Positions 32,767-44,511 of a stretch of DNA of 64,000 nt are shown here, piece by piece (within the stretch, counting starts at the first letter, position 1; every line of letters starts with the position of its first letter). The DNA comes from Apoderus coryli (lineage: Eukaryota > Arthropoda > Insecta > Coleoptera > Attelabidae), in assembly GCA_911728435.2 (NCBI GenBank), contig OU452204.1, forward strand, positions 15,376,001 to 15,440,000. Direction: 5' to 3'. The notes beneath the pieces are model-generated. The model was given only the letters and a program-made list of their open reading frames with translations, ran no database searches and was not told the DNA's origin. The position numbers and the translations under genes were made by a program.

Positions 32767-33169
32767 CATTGCACTCCACTGAGAGAATGGACTACTTCTT
32801 CAAGTTATATAATAATAGTAATTATGGCATGAGAAACTGTTGTTGTTATTATTATCACCCTCAAAATACACCCCTCCCCCATCTTCACCCATAGATCGAA
32901 ACAGTGCCGGCATCAGCGTTGCAATTTTTTCGATTTTCTTTTTCTGATTCAAAGCTAATTTAAAATTAAGGAGAAGTCAGCAGAATATGAAAAAAAATGC
33001 AATAAAACTCTAGAGTCAGCGTCCACAAAATATATTGAAGAGTCAAAATCATGTATAAACCAAACATGTAGGTATCGGCAAATTAATCTCTCATCGCAGT
33101 AGTAGTACAGCTACAATAAAAGCGTTCACAATTGGTACATTTCTATCAGATCATTGCAATCATATAAAA
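32767..33169. other. Unassigned sequence before a LINE
   Basis: The first 30 bases belong to the repeat family above. The rest has no recognised content and may include decayed LINE sequence. Confidence 0.3.
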
Positions 33170-34117
33170 ATTCAAAGTAAAGTGGTTGAATTCAAGGACT
33201 GTGTTCGAAACTTGGGACTATACATGGACCAAAATCTGAGTTTCACTGCACATGTTAACCATTGCTTGAGAAAGGCATATATGAATTTGAGGTCAATCTA
33301 CCACAATCGCCATCTTTTAACTAGACGCACAAAAATTGCCTTATGTGAATCCCATGTTTTATCGCATTTTAATTTTTGTGATTCCGTCTATAATTCTTGC
33401 CTTACAAGTATTGATTGTGGTAGAATACAGAAACTACAGAACAGCTGTCTGCGTCTTGTATTTGGTATAAGAAAGTATGATCGCTTAAGTGGAAGGCTGG
33501 AGGAGGTGAGATGGTTGAGTATGAAGAATCGCCGTCACTTACACAGTGCTTGTCTTTATTTTAACGTTCTACATAACAAAACGCCTCCATATTTGTTCGC
33601 CAAAATCAAGTTTCGCACTGATGTGCACAATATTAACATTAGGTTTAAGGGAACACTGACTCCACCAACTCATTCCAAAGAATTGTTTAAGAGGTCATAT
33701 TCGTATAACGTCACTCGCATTGTAAATGATTTGCCAATTGATATCCGGAAATCTAAAAGTATTGGGCAGTTCAAGAATAATTTATCCAAGTATTTATTTA
33801 ATATCCAAAGGAGTGTGTGATCACTCTAATTTGATGTGGCTCAATTATTATTGTATAATGTGGAAGTACATATTTACATATTTATAATACTTGATTAAGA
33901 TAAGATTTGTCCTATATGTTTGTCTAATGTTCTTAGGTTAAGTTAGGCTAGGGTTATTTGGGTTAGCTGAACAGGCGGCTACTTAGTAGTCAGCACTGAA
34001 TCTCGCCCTTTGGGGATATAAACTTGGGAAAATGTAAAAAAAAAATCACACTAGTTTTGTTATATTATATTTATAATTCTTTTTTTTTTTTGTATTTTGT
34101 ATCCTCAATAAAGGCCT

Positions 34118-34142
<25 letters not shown>
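33170..34142 (+). pseudogene. LINE ORF2 C-terminal half and 3' UTR
   Basis: The frame 33182-33820 encodes 212 residues of the post-RT region: DCVRNLGLYMDQNLSFTAHV, CDSVYNSCLTS, IQKLQNSCLRLVFGIRK and DVHNINIRFKGTLTPPTHSK. It shares its start and end with the copy at 28571-29850 (LGVEMDSDLRFTGHV and DVHNLNLRFRGLLSPPPH), so the two are one family. RT catalytic blocks lie upstream and are missing. About 290 bp of 3' UTR follow to a poly-ATT tail at 34109-34142, preceded by AATAAAGGCC. The surviving frame is open over its length. Confidence 0.92.
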
Positions 34143-34150
<8 letters not shown>

Positions 34151-34745
34151 TGGAGAATGGCAAACTATACCAAACAATGCTAGATGATACAAAGTTGGTA
34201 GTTAGTAATAGAGAAAAAAAATATATTTTTGAGAAATCCTAAGGTTTCAGGAATTCGTATTTCTCGTTCACCTTTAACGTATTTCTGATGATGTATCTCC
34301 ATGTAGTGCAAACATTACTGTTGCTTATTTGGCACCGATATTATATTTAGTATTGGTTTTATTTCCTTAATCTCATGTTTAAAAATAAATAATTAAAATA
34401 ATAAGCGAGTCTTATAGTATGAATAATCCTGAATGGGTGCAAATATGCTCTACCCCAGCATGCGGCATGTTGCCGGGTGAACACATCAATTACTAAAATC
34501 ATTAAATTATTGCAGGACCACTTGCCGATGTGCGTTTTTATTAATATTGCGGTTATGTATGTGTAATATAGCTCAATTTCATAATACGGGATCGGGAACC
34601 TATATTTTATTATACTTTACCATATTATTAAACGGATATTGAAACACATTTTTCACGTTATTAGGTAAATCAGGATAAGGTTTGCAAGTTTTTATGTCAG
34701 CATCTGTTTGAAATTGTGTTCATGTTGGTTACACTAATAATATAT
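34143..34745. other. Unassigned sequence
   Basis: No gene was recognised. Confidence 0.3.
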
Positions 34746-35751
34746 AGGGTGAAGTAAGGTATGTTCGTGATATAGGTAAGTTCGTGATAGAGTTATGAAA
34801 ATTTCTCAGCAAGTTACCTTTTGCTTTAGATGAATGACATCTCGCATAGTAGTAAGTGTATGTTCCTACTAGATGATGCAACCTATCGCGTTTCTATATC
34901 ACGAATATTCCAGGCATTAGCAAAATTTGTTTACATATGCTTATTACTTTGTGATTTTTGGCGGGTTTTGCAACTGGGAAGCGATCTACAGAAATAACAG
35001 GAATAATTGAAATCTGAGATAATGAAATTTACATTAATCTATAGTATTTTAGATGGGGAATCTTCCTGTACACAATAATTAACAAATTTTGCCTTAATTT
35101 TACCGTAATTGCTTATTCCGTGGAGCTTGTTTGTTACAATATTTTTCATGCGTTGAAGACATTAAAAATACAAGGGTTATGCAATGTTAAATATCTTTTT
35201 TTGTGTGCAGTAAAATTATTCCATATTTTTAGATAATGTTATGTTTATAATAGACTACAATCCTAAACTAAAGGTAAAGTTATTGCACATTAGATTGTAA
35301 GAAAAAAAATGGAGCACAGTGGATACAATGTTACTACTGTTTGGTACGATAGGTATCACCTAAAATGTCAAGCATCTGACGAAGAAATTATTTTAATGTG
35401 CAATCAATGCACTGGAAATAGCAGTGGTGACTCAGAATAAGATGTTATGCGTTAATGATACAATGAAATCTTACCTACCAATTTTTAGCATTCATTGTAT
35501 TATCACGAATAAACCTACCCCATATCACGAAATTACATATCCTAGTCACGAAATTACCTTTCCTTGACTAGGACAGTCATTGGAAAGTTTATTTAAGTAA
35601 TTTTCTAACTTTCCTCATAAAAAATACATAAATCTCAAGAATAACTATCGGGTGTTAGTCCCTCACAATTGTAGCAACAACGCATGCTATTTCCATCACT
35701 CTCCAACGAAAAAAACGAAAATCATCACGAATATACCTTACTTTACTCTAT
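34746..35751. mobile_element. About 1-kb DNA element with short inverted ends and a PHD-finger scrap
   Basis: The left end AGGGTGAAGTAAGGTATGTT at about 34747 and the right end (complement ATAGAGTAAAGTAAGGTATA) form inverted ends of about 27 bp that both continue into TCGTGAT. The interior encodes, at about 35310-35440 (plus), GAQWIQCYYC, then after a frameshift WYDRYHLKCQ and MCNQC. This follows the pattern of a PHD finger (WxxCxxC ... WYHxxC ... CxxC). Some insect transposases of the pogo/Tigger and related groups end in such a finger, so this may be the last piece of the lost transposase. Confidence 0.6.
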
Positions 35752-36544
35752 CAACTTTATATATTGACTGTATTTCCGTGGTCTGTCCCTTCTAGATCGC
35801 ACAAATACTTTCTAAATCAAGTGCAACAGAACAAATGATGAAGTTTTATGTTATGCAAAAATATCGTTTGTATAGCAACTTACTGTCGTTTTATGGCTAA
35901 TGAGGGCTTCAGAAATTCGAAATTAGTTTCGCGATCCTAAGTAAAGTTTCATTCAAGAAATTACATAAAGTGATGACAAATTGAATAAGAATTTCCTTTC
36001 AACATTTCTACTAAATGTGCCATCTAAAAAATTTTTTGACATAAAACTTTAAATATGTCAATGATAGGCCATGATACAAAATATATCTAGAATCTTACGA
36101 AGAATCCAAAAATATAATAATATGTACAGGGTGGTCTATTTAAAATAAGTAAATAAGTAGAGCCATATTTCCGGTATAACCGAAAGTGTATTGAAAACAC
36201 TTTTGTCGAATATTATTACAATCTTAAATTTGCCAACAATTAATTTCCCAGAAATCGATCGGCGAAGTTCATCTTCGGACAATCTGAATATGCAACTTTC
36301 TTATTTCAAATGGAAATGGATTCCTTCTCAGTTTTGGAGTATTTTGTCTTAACGTCTGGTGACGTTTAATGGCCTAATTAAATTATACTGTGACGTTATT
36401 TTTACGTGCAATAAAAAAATGATGTTAAACAAAGATTTTTTGGTGACACAAAAGTACGGCAGCTCTTCGCCTGGTGGCACTAGGTCGAAGGTCGAAGAAT
36501 CTTTCTTGGTTACTCTTCCTTGTTGAGCGCCACTTGTTTTTTAT
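35752..36544. other. Unassigned sequence with a Tc1-like end motif
   Basis: Around 36080-36200 the words AATCCAAAAATATAATAATA, ACAGGGTGGTC and TTCCGGT resemble those at 38185-38260, so both probably derive from one Tc1/mariner-like repeat family. No coding part was found. Confidence 0.4.
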
Positions 36545-36884
36545 AGGGTTAAAACAAGAAACCCTTTCAACTAATTAAGAAAACACACTAGTTATACCTA
36601 TAAATTTATTCAAACCTTCATCAAGTTTATTGATAAAACGAAAAGTAATAACAGGAGAATATATATGAGTTAAGCTATGTAAAAATGATTTTAAAATTTC
36701 ATGATTTAAATTACTATCATGTGCATAATTATTAATTAATCATTCTTGAAATTCATGAATTTCACTTACACAGTGAGCCAATAAATTAGATAATCTGTGA
36801 ATCATTAATCAATCAATTCGCATTTTGTTTTCACAAAATTTAGCTAATAGTTTTAATAATACTACTAAATGGGTTAGGTTAGCA
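36545..36884 (-). pseudogene. Degenerate long frame of unknown origin
   Basis: On the minus strand one frame runs for about 110 codons with only two stops, both TGA, and then a TAA. The translation looks protein-like: LVVLLKLLAKFCENKMRID, LMIHRLSNLLAHCVSEIHEF, DSNLNHEILKSFLHSLTHI and FRFINKLDEGLNKFIGITS. I do not recognise the family. It does not look like any of the usual insect mitochondrial proteins. It could be a decayed transposon or virus-derived gene, or chance. Confidence 0.3.
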
Positions 36885-38339
36885 ATAAAAAAAATCTGGC
36901 CTTAATTTTTTCTTCGTACTGAATGCTCCACAGGTTGACGGAGTGAGGTGAAGATTACGTGGTGAAAGGTAGTGATCAATGTTATAATACGTATCCTTCG
37001 GTATTAGCACGTAGAACCGTAGTTAAACTTTCGGTAATCCAAAAAAAACCCTGGGAAGAAATTATTTATGTAAATAACCTTGATAGAATTTCTACGTTTT
37101 TTTTATTTACTTACCCCAGTAAGCAAGCAGCTGGGGGTATGTGAACAGGAAACGCTTGTGCAAAATCCAACTAGGATAGAATGCAGTTTGTATAAGTCAA
37201 ACAGACACTATAAAAAATTAGAAAGACCAATAAGTTTGGGTTTTTTGAAAAAAATAGAGGGTAAAGTACAGTGATACATAACTGAACATATTATGTTTGT
37301 TAAATTTCACCGATTAATTATCAATTTCAAATCCCAAAAACTCGGAACAGAGCCAAATAAAATATTAACTTTTTCAAATCTATTGCCACCGAAGACTCTA
37401 CCAGTAATGAATTGTCCTTGCGAAAAGGTAAGTCAATTTGTTGTTTGTGTGAATGTCGCATGAATTTTGGAAGTGCGTACGAACTTTACCACTAGCGAAG
37501 AAAAAGAGAGAATATATTTATATTGAAAGTTGTATTGGATAGTAAAAGAAAGTGCTCATTAAAGGAAATCTGTAATTAGAAATGTTACAGGTAGTATTCA
37601 GAAGATGATACAGGTAGGTTCCAAAGTATAGGTAAGTATTAAAGTAATCATTAGTTATATTATTTATTTGTTTATAAATCAGTAAATATTTACGTTTATT
37701 ACTTAACTTATTTAATTTATCTTTCAGGTTTTTTGAAACGCATAAAACATGACAAAGAAGTCACCTAAAGGCTCAGCTATATAAGCAATAACTGACATTA
37801 TACAATGTATAATAATTAAATGTATATTTATATTTTAGGGTTTGAATATCTTGTAAGTTATTTTATTTTTTTGTTGTTGTATATAGTACTCAATAAACAA
37901 CTAAATTAAATTTAATAAAATTATTCTAGTTTGCTTTGTTTTAAAACATTACAAAAAAAAATGCTACAATACCGAAATTATCGAATTTGTCTAGGAAAAA
38001 CCTTTCCGAATCCATTTAAGAATAGGACTATCCTGAATATGGCATATCAAAAGTATCAAAAGTTTAGTTATTCAGGTGACGAAATCGCGAATATTCTCCG
38101 GTGACCTATTTTGGGCCAACACAAAATTCAAAATAATTATTTATTTAAAAACAGTTAAAGAAAAAATACTCCGAAACATTCTAAGAAATCCAAAAATGTA
38201 ATTATATACAGGATGTTCCATTTGTTGGTAGCAACTTCCGGTTAATACCATCGGCAAACTACTAACTGCTAACCAAATGCGCAGAACAAGATCTTGTTAT
38301 TACAAACACACTTATTAGATAAAACAACAACTTTAAGAC
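36885..38339. other. Unassigned sequence
   Basis: The open frames 36959-37144 and 37080-37274 have no recognisable domain. The Tc1-like end motif ATACAGGATGTTCC at about 38211 is noted above. Nothing else is supported. Confidence 0.3.
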
Positions 38340-38790
38340 GACATGGCAAGATCCAAGGTCTAAGCACTGGCAGATGATCAACTACGTAATTGTTCGCGCT
38401 CGTTTCCAACATGAAGTGACGAAGCTTTAACGAGTGTTGATGATGATCACCGACTTGTGCGACCCAGTATGACCCTATGTCTACCTGGAAGGAAACTAAG
38501 GCGAAAGCTTAACATCGAACGCCTAAAGGACAACAGAGCGAAACTGTGTTTCCAACAACACCTACAGAAGAATATCCGGATGATATTGAAGAACACAGGT
38601 CATTATTTAGGTTCGCCGTACTCTCTGCTAGTGAGGAGATGCTAGACTATGTGCGAGGAAAACATCAGGATGTGTTCGATGAAAACGATGAAGACTAATA
38701 GACGCTAAGCGTAAAGCTTTCACCATGAGAAATAGAGCAATTTTATAGCCACATATCGTATCGAGTCTCGCCAAATTTCTTCGCTGCAAA
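38340..38790 (+). pseudogene. LINE endonuclease C-terminus and linker, broken
   Basis: The plus strand reads HWQMINYVIVRARFQHEV, which matches the end of an apurinic endonuclease-like domain (W..IDY..V). Then come DDHRLVRPSMTLCLPGRK, RRKLNIERLKDNRAKLCFQ and, after a frameshift, DYVRGKHQDVFDENDED. The DHRLV motif contains the final catalytic Asp-His of the endonuclease, and the segment before RT (HQDWFDEND in intact relatives) follows it. Several frameshifts and stops break it. It may be from the same LINE clade as 1862-3075, whose 5' half is missing, but it is far away and not part of that copy. Confidence 0.8.
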
Positions 38791-39304
38791 GATATGCAAT
38801 AAAATACAATATTAATCAATTCATTAGCAAACAAAAAAATACTTAACACTTGTTAAGAAACATTTGAAAATAACATTTGCCATACCTTAACATGCCACAA
38901 ATGTTTTATTAAGCAAAAAATCACAGTCAACAAAACCTACTGCATTATGTACACTCTCGTGTATTTTACAACTGCGAGCTAGGTGAGGTCTGTGCATTTA
39001 TGTCAATATCCGCTGATAAATGATTATTAGCGATATTTATGTAAATGTATTTCTATTCTCATTATTTTGAGGATTAACCATTTCAGATAATTATATTTCT
39101 CTATATAGATATCTCCGTATAAATCATGTAAGGAATTTCTAAGTTAATTCAAAGTGAAATTTGTTTCCTTCAAGTAAACATTCATCATGTTTTTGCTTCA
39201 GTTATTTAACGAAATGTGGCAGAGGCAAAAAATCCAACGAACTTGATATTAATATAGCAGTTTCTTGTATATTACAATTAGTCGAATAACACAAAAGAAT
39301 AATA
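38791..39304. other. Unassigned sequence
   Basis: No gene or repeat was recognised. Confidence 0.3.
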
Positions 39305-39905
39305 CTTATTGTAAGATTTCTCATTTTTCTTTCCCGCACAGGGAAAGTATCGGGAACACGCTAAAAAATTTAGAGATAAAGACGGATATAACCATTGTGA
39401 AGTCCCTTGAGACGATTGAGACCATTTCCGGATGGAAGTCTCTCTGTACGTATTCTTGCACGATAGCGCCTAAACGCTTCAACCAATTGAGCTAAATTTT
39501 GGTATATGAGTTTGTGGCAGTCCTAGTATGAAGCTGTTAGATTTTGGTTGAAATCGCTTAAGCCCTGCGATAGGGGTGGACACAACCGCTAAATTTTCAT
39601 ATATCAGTAGGGGTCGAGTGATACATCATTACAAAGCATTTTTTATCTGCGATATGTCACTTCTGATATTTGTCCCCATAATTCTCGAGACAATAGCGTT
39701 TAAATGTCAGCAGTTAGTTAGTTGGAAGGTATACTTCTGATTACTTTCTGATGGTTCATTGGTAGGGCGTTCGCTTCGCATGCGGAATGTTACGGGTTCG
39801 AGTCCTAGCTCTGGCAATGCTAGTTTATTGGAAATAATGAAAATAATACAATAATAATAATAATAATAATAATTATTATTACAATTCTTTTTCGTTACGC
39901 AGATC
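39305..39905 (+). repeat. Interspersed repeat with tRNA-like segment, copy 2
   Basis: From about 39600 the order of blocks matches 10426-10756 reversed: CAGTAGGGGTCGAGTGATAC, ATTCTCGAGA, GCGTTTAAA, then a tRNA-like part with CATTGGTAGGGCG (box A-like), an anticodon-arm-like TTCGCATGCGGAA and GGGTTCGAGTCC (box B). A TTTATTGGAAATAAT segment and an (AAT)n tail follow at 39850-39875. The upstream part 39340-39600, with GACGATTGAGACCATTTCCG, is present only in this copy within the window. No functional tRNA is claimed: acceptor-stem pairing is not evident. Confidence 0.6.
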
Positions 39906-42528
39906 ACATATTTTTGATTATATTATAACTTGTCGGGAAAGTTTTGGGATGACACAACCAATTTTTTTATTTTACTTAATCGAATAACTTAAACAATGGA
40001 ACCCACACAGCATGTAGCATTATTTGATGGAATGACCTTCAATTGGTCAGTAACAGCCTTTAATTGAGCTGAATTTTCAATTTCAGGAAGACTCAAATGT
40101 CGGAAGGACATAAGAATTGCGAAGAAAACTGGGCTTTGAGAGAGTAAATAATTCATTTTGGAAAGTAATCCCTATTACTGTAAGGAGATGAGCTTATGAA
40201 TCTTTTTCTGAAGTAGATGCCTTTATTATATAATTAATTTTGGTGCTTTATGCACAAAAATATCTTGAATACTTTCGAACGTTTTTTTATAGTACATTCA
40301 AATACCTTTCGAAATCATAATATGCTACAATCAGTTGTCCTTGATGTTGGAACTCCTGTTGTAGACCCATGTCCATAGTTTCTCAAGTCAAGTTTTGCTA
40401 TTTGGCCTTGAGTCCCAAACTATGTTTGTTCTTGTCGTTGGCTAGTAGAGAAGCAAGCCATGTTCAACATTTTTGACTTTTTCAGTTCATTCTTTCATCG
40501 TTGACTTAAGAAAGGCTGAGGTATGGCGTTTTATACTCTGGCGCTTAGTTTTTAGTTTTTTTTTTATGTTAATCGATTTCAAAAGTTCTTTCTGATGCAG
40601 AAAAGTTTTTTTAGAACTGTGTCATAGCAGTTTCGCGTTTTATTTGTTATAATTTTAGGAATGGTGAAATGAACCAAATCTATTATCATTATAAATTTTT
40701 ATCGGCTTCTAAAATTGATGGATTTTTGATTCCTGGTTTCGCACCTATTGGCAACTTTCCTTCCGCCAAACACCCTGATCTCTTAAAAAACTACTGTTCC
40801 CTTAGACCTGCTAAAGTTTTAGAAACTTTTCTTTGGCACACAATTTAGAAGTTAGAGTTTTGAAGCATAATAGCAAAATATATTTAGCGCCCTAAAGATA
40901 ATAGTATTGCATCTTTGTTTGCTTTGTTTCTACACAACATCCGGGCAGGCCGCTTTTCGATTTATGTTCATAATCAATTAGAAGAGTCTTTGGTGTAAAA
41001 TGAAAACTAAAAATCGCGTTTTAACATTTGGTGTTAACAAAATGCCCGTCGAGATTTTAGAGTGTTTTGGTTCCTAATAATTTTCGCATATTACCAACAT
41101 CTAACTTTTGAATTTTAAACGTTACATAGGTCTATTAGCAGTAGGAGCAGCACCCTGCTAGAGTTGCGGAACACCGAAAATGCCTTTGAAATAAGTTCAT
41201 CTGGTAATTAACAATTTATAATATGGTTATAGGTGTCAATTTTTCTTCCTATTGGAAGGCCGATGGTTCATAGTGCTAAAATGTGTTATCGTACGCCTCT
41301 GAGAAATGCTGTTGCTTGAAAAAACATAAAAAAACTATAGAATTTGTTACCTAAGCTCAACATCTTTTGTGCTGCTATAATGGTTGTATATCATTAATAT
41401 GTTACTAGTTATTTAAATTTTTGGTGATACTCGCCCACCGATGTTTTGAAGTTTAAAATGCTCACCTCTCTTTCTCTCACTATCCTTTCTTAACACATTT
41501 TTTTATATTTATATTATTTCTTCGAGGGCAGCAACAGCCAGAGAACAATGGACGATAAATAATAATATAAGGTGACTTTTTATGCATTTTAATTAATTAA
41601 AAGTCATATAAGACGAGATATTTTATCACTAGGCACGAGTTTATAAATAATTTTTGTAGTAATGGTTTTGTGTACCGTGCGGCGGTTTAGTTACACGTCG
41701 AAAATACATTTTATTGTATTTTTTCAATTTGATGGTCTAATTCATAGCCTTTTTTAATATTAATAATGATAATAGTTACACCGGTAAAGAGCAAATAAAA
41801 CTTAAAAAAATATGTAAAAGAATGTGTTTGGCGACATCTAGTTTTCTTTGGTAGTACGCCGAGCGAACAACAATTCACTATATCGACTGCTTGGGAGGTC
41901 ACTGACCCCATAAAGTACAACTACCAACACATAGATGCGCCGATACTCCCTTAAGCGGGACCGCCTACATTAGAAATGGGCATGTTTAACAAAACAAGAG
42001 CCCAGTTCCGAAAACAAAATATTATAAATGAATGTGCCAAAAATAGACCCAATTTGGAAAAAAACAACAATAGTATTATCATATACACAAGATAATTATC
42101 TAAACAACCCTAACCTACAGTCACAAAATCATAACATTATCCAAATAGTCATCTAAATAGTCTCACTGATTCAATAACAAAAATTTCTTTACATTTCTTT
42201 TAAAATTGAGAAAATGCATGTTTCTGTGTTCGTTCGATACGGAACTATAAGCTCAAACGACGTCATATGAAAAACTTCTCTCAAAAAATGCTGTTTTATG
42301 AACAGTCACAGATAGGGTAGTTCGGTGTACATAATATTAAGAGATCTTATCATACCCTTGTTTGCGGAGGCAGTTCCAAATTACTTCAGAACGCATTCAT
42401 AAGCGCAAACCAAGATTTCTTTATGCTTTCTAAACCAAATACCGTGTTGTACGCTTATGAAAGCATTCTGAACTGGTCCGGAACTGCCTCCAAGAACCCG
42501 CCTCATATTATCCAACTAATTCGAAAGA
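39906..42528. other. Unassigned sequence
   Basis: About 2.6 kb without a recognisable gene, RNA or repeat. The open frame 41711-41920 (minus) has no features. Confidence 0.35.
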
Positions 42529-42998
42529 AGTAGTCCATACTGAAGTGGAGTAGAATAATTTAATATTCTTGAAATAAAAGTCGACCTCCACACAATAAAT
42601 TTAATAAAAATCCTCAATAAATGTCACCATACATGTTTCACAGCTCCGGGCTGCATCATCAGTGGTTATAATAGAAAATTGACGAAAAGCTATGTTATTT
42701 AACTAAATTAGTACATATTATTTTGGGAATCTTATTTATCAACTCACTGTGCGAAAAAACAAAAATTTTTTATTGTTAAATTAATTGTTGTTAAATATTT
42801 AAACTAAAACTAGTGAACTTAAAAAGTTCACATTATTACTAATGTAAGCTTTGTAACATTTTTCTTTTTATAAATCATCGAAATTCTTAAAACTTCTTTC
42901 ACCACGAAAACACTAGATTGCAGTTTCACACTGCTTTGAGGATTTTTATTAAATTTATTGTGTGGAGGTCGACTTTTATTTCAAGAATATTAAATTAT
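42529..42998 (-). mobile_element. Hammerhead foldback element with 62-bp inverted ends (copy H4)
   Basis: GAAGTAGTCCAT at 42529 starts the shared block. The segment 42555-42616 is repeated as a perfect inverted copy at 42937-42998 (it includes GTCGACCTCCACACAATAAA and its complement). The hammerhead lies immediately inside the left arm. Read in the ribozyme sense (minus), predicted self-cleavage would create an RNA whose 5' end begins about ten bases before the inverted segment. No protein is encoded. The right arm ends cleanly at TTAAATTAT before unrelated sequence. Confidence 0.82.
42617..42672 (-). ncRNA. Hammerhead ribozyme, type I (copy H4)
   Basis: Core CUGAUGA plus U, five-pair stem II GCAGC/GCUGU around CCGGA, GAAA, palindromic stem III ACAUGU and cleavage triplet GUA (between plus 42630 and 42629). 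Stem I pairs ACCA with UGGU before a larger internal loop. Stem II is closed by a G-U instead of the usual G-C. All invariant core residues are present. Confidence 0.78.
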
Positions 42999-44511
42999 CC
43001 AACAAATTCTGTTCTTGGTTGATCTGACTTCTTGTGGAAAACCCTGGTTGATTATAGAGCATTAATTGCTTTGAAAATAACAGATGTTCTCCTCTAACTC
43101 TACTCTACTCTACCAAACTACGATTTCTAGCAGAAAAACTATGATGGTCCTCATTTTTGTGGTTTCTGTTTAAACATTAAATAAATAAATTCATTTGTAA
43201 ATAGAAAACTGTAATGATTCTTTGTAAAATCGGTAGTTTAGTTAATAATTAGACTGGAGTTTTTTAGATGTAAAATAATATGCCAGGATTTAAAATTGAC
43301 ATAAAGGAAACTAATATGCTCAATAGTTTGTTTTTTTTTATAATATTTCTCTTACACTAGTCACAATTTATAGCAGAACAAAATGGAAACACTGTATATT
43401 GCTATAGTTTTATAAACGACTATAGGAAGTAATTTTTGAGTGATTTATTGTGGATGCATTTTTGTTTAGGTAATAACATTATGATAGTCGATCCTGCAAT
43501 TTTTGAATTCTAATTCGGCATTGAGATCAATACTTTCTTATGGTTGTTATAACGATTAATTTGACCATTAGTTTCCAATATATATAGTATATATAATAAG
43601 ATTTATCTTACTTGTTACCTGAATGCGGTCACTGTTCTCGCAGATTGCATTGTCGTGTGTCAAACATTCCTGGTTACTGCGCAGCTTATAGTCCCCTCTC
43701 AAGTCTGATATTATTTTTGATATTCCTTAAAAGATTAGCAGCTCCAGCTTCCATTATAGTAAATAATGTTTCAGCAAGGGCGATATTCACTGCTTTGCTT
43801 GTGATTTGCAGACAGCAATATGTCGTCGCACCCTTCAACCTTGATCTTTGAGACCCCTGGCAAATGCCTTGTTGTTGCAGGATCAAAAACTGCTATAAAT
43901 TCGTCAGTACCTACCAGCTTATTATTTTCATATTATTAGTCAAAAAAGTTGCTTCACACAATCACAATAGTTTACTTAATCAATTTTCTGTATCTGATCC
44001 AGATAACGTCTGATGATAACCAAATTGAGATGTCATTCTAATACGAAACAACGGGCCACATACGGCTAGATCGTGTCTACTACAATACACATGGTATGCG
44101 ATGCAATCTCTTAATATATAAAAGAGACCAAACATTATGTCGTGCCAGTTTTTTATTTCATTGTATTTTTGTTGTTATCATGTACTTTTAGTCTTTTGTA
44201 ATAGGAATATGAACGCGTGAACCGCTTATGACCTTTGTGACTCTGGAATGTGACTGAATGTATGTATATTATGTGTCGGCAGATCAAGGAAGAGGAAAAA
44301 GAATTTAGTAATTCTATACGAGGCGTTTTCTATTATGCATAACGTTGAAATCTAAAAAAAAATTAAGCGACCAAAGTTAAACGTAAAAAATGCGTGATAT
44401 AATTTCTAAAGCATTGGATACCTAACACTGGGCTTTACAGGCCCAAACCGTGGAATTTTAGCAATTCATAACTTGTAATCAAACAAAAAATATCTACTAC
44501 CTACAATGCCC
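42999..44511. other. Unassigned sequence with a mariner-end-like motif
   Basis: TATACGAGGCGTTTTC at about 44317 resembles the terminal repeats of the mariner copies (ACGAGGC...), but no transposase is beside it. The overlapping open frames at 43612-43886 show no domain. Nothing else is recognised. Confidence 0.35.

Noticed and set aside
34280..34320. TTCTGATGATGTATC as a hammerhead core
   Set aside because: No GAAAC partner and no stem I.
36545..36884. Nuclear copy of mitochondrial DNA
   Set aside because: TGA read as Trp is tempting, but the translation does not resemble any standard insect mitochondrial protein.
43612..43886. Overlapping 79- and 66-residue frames
   Set aside because: Both strands are open, with no recognisable motif and no splice or promoter context.
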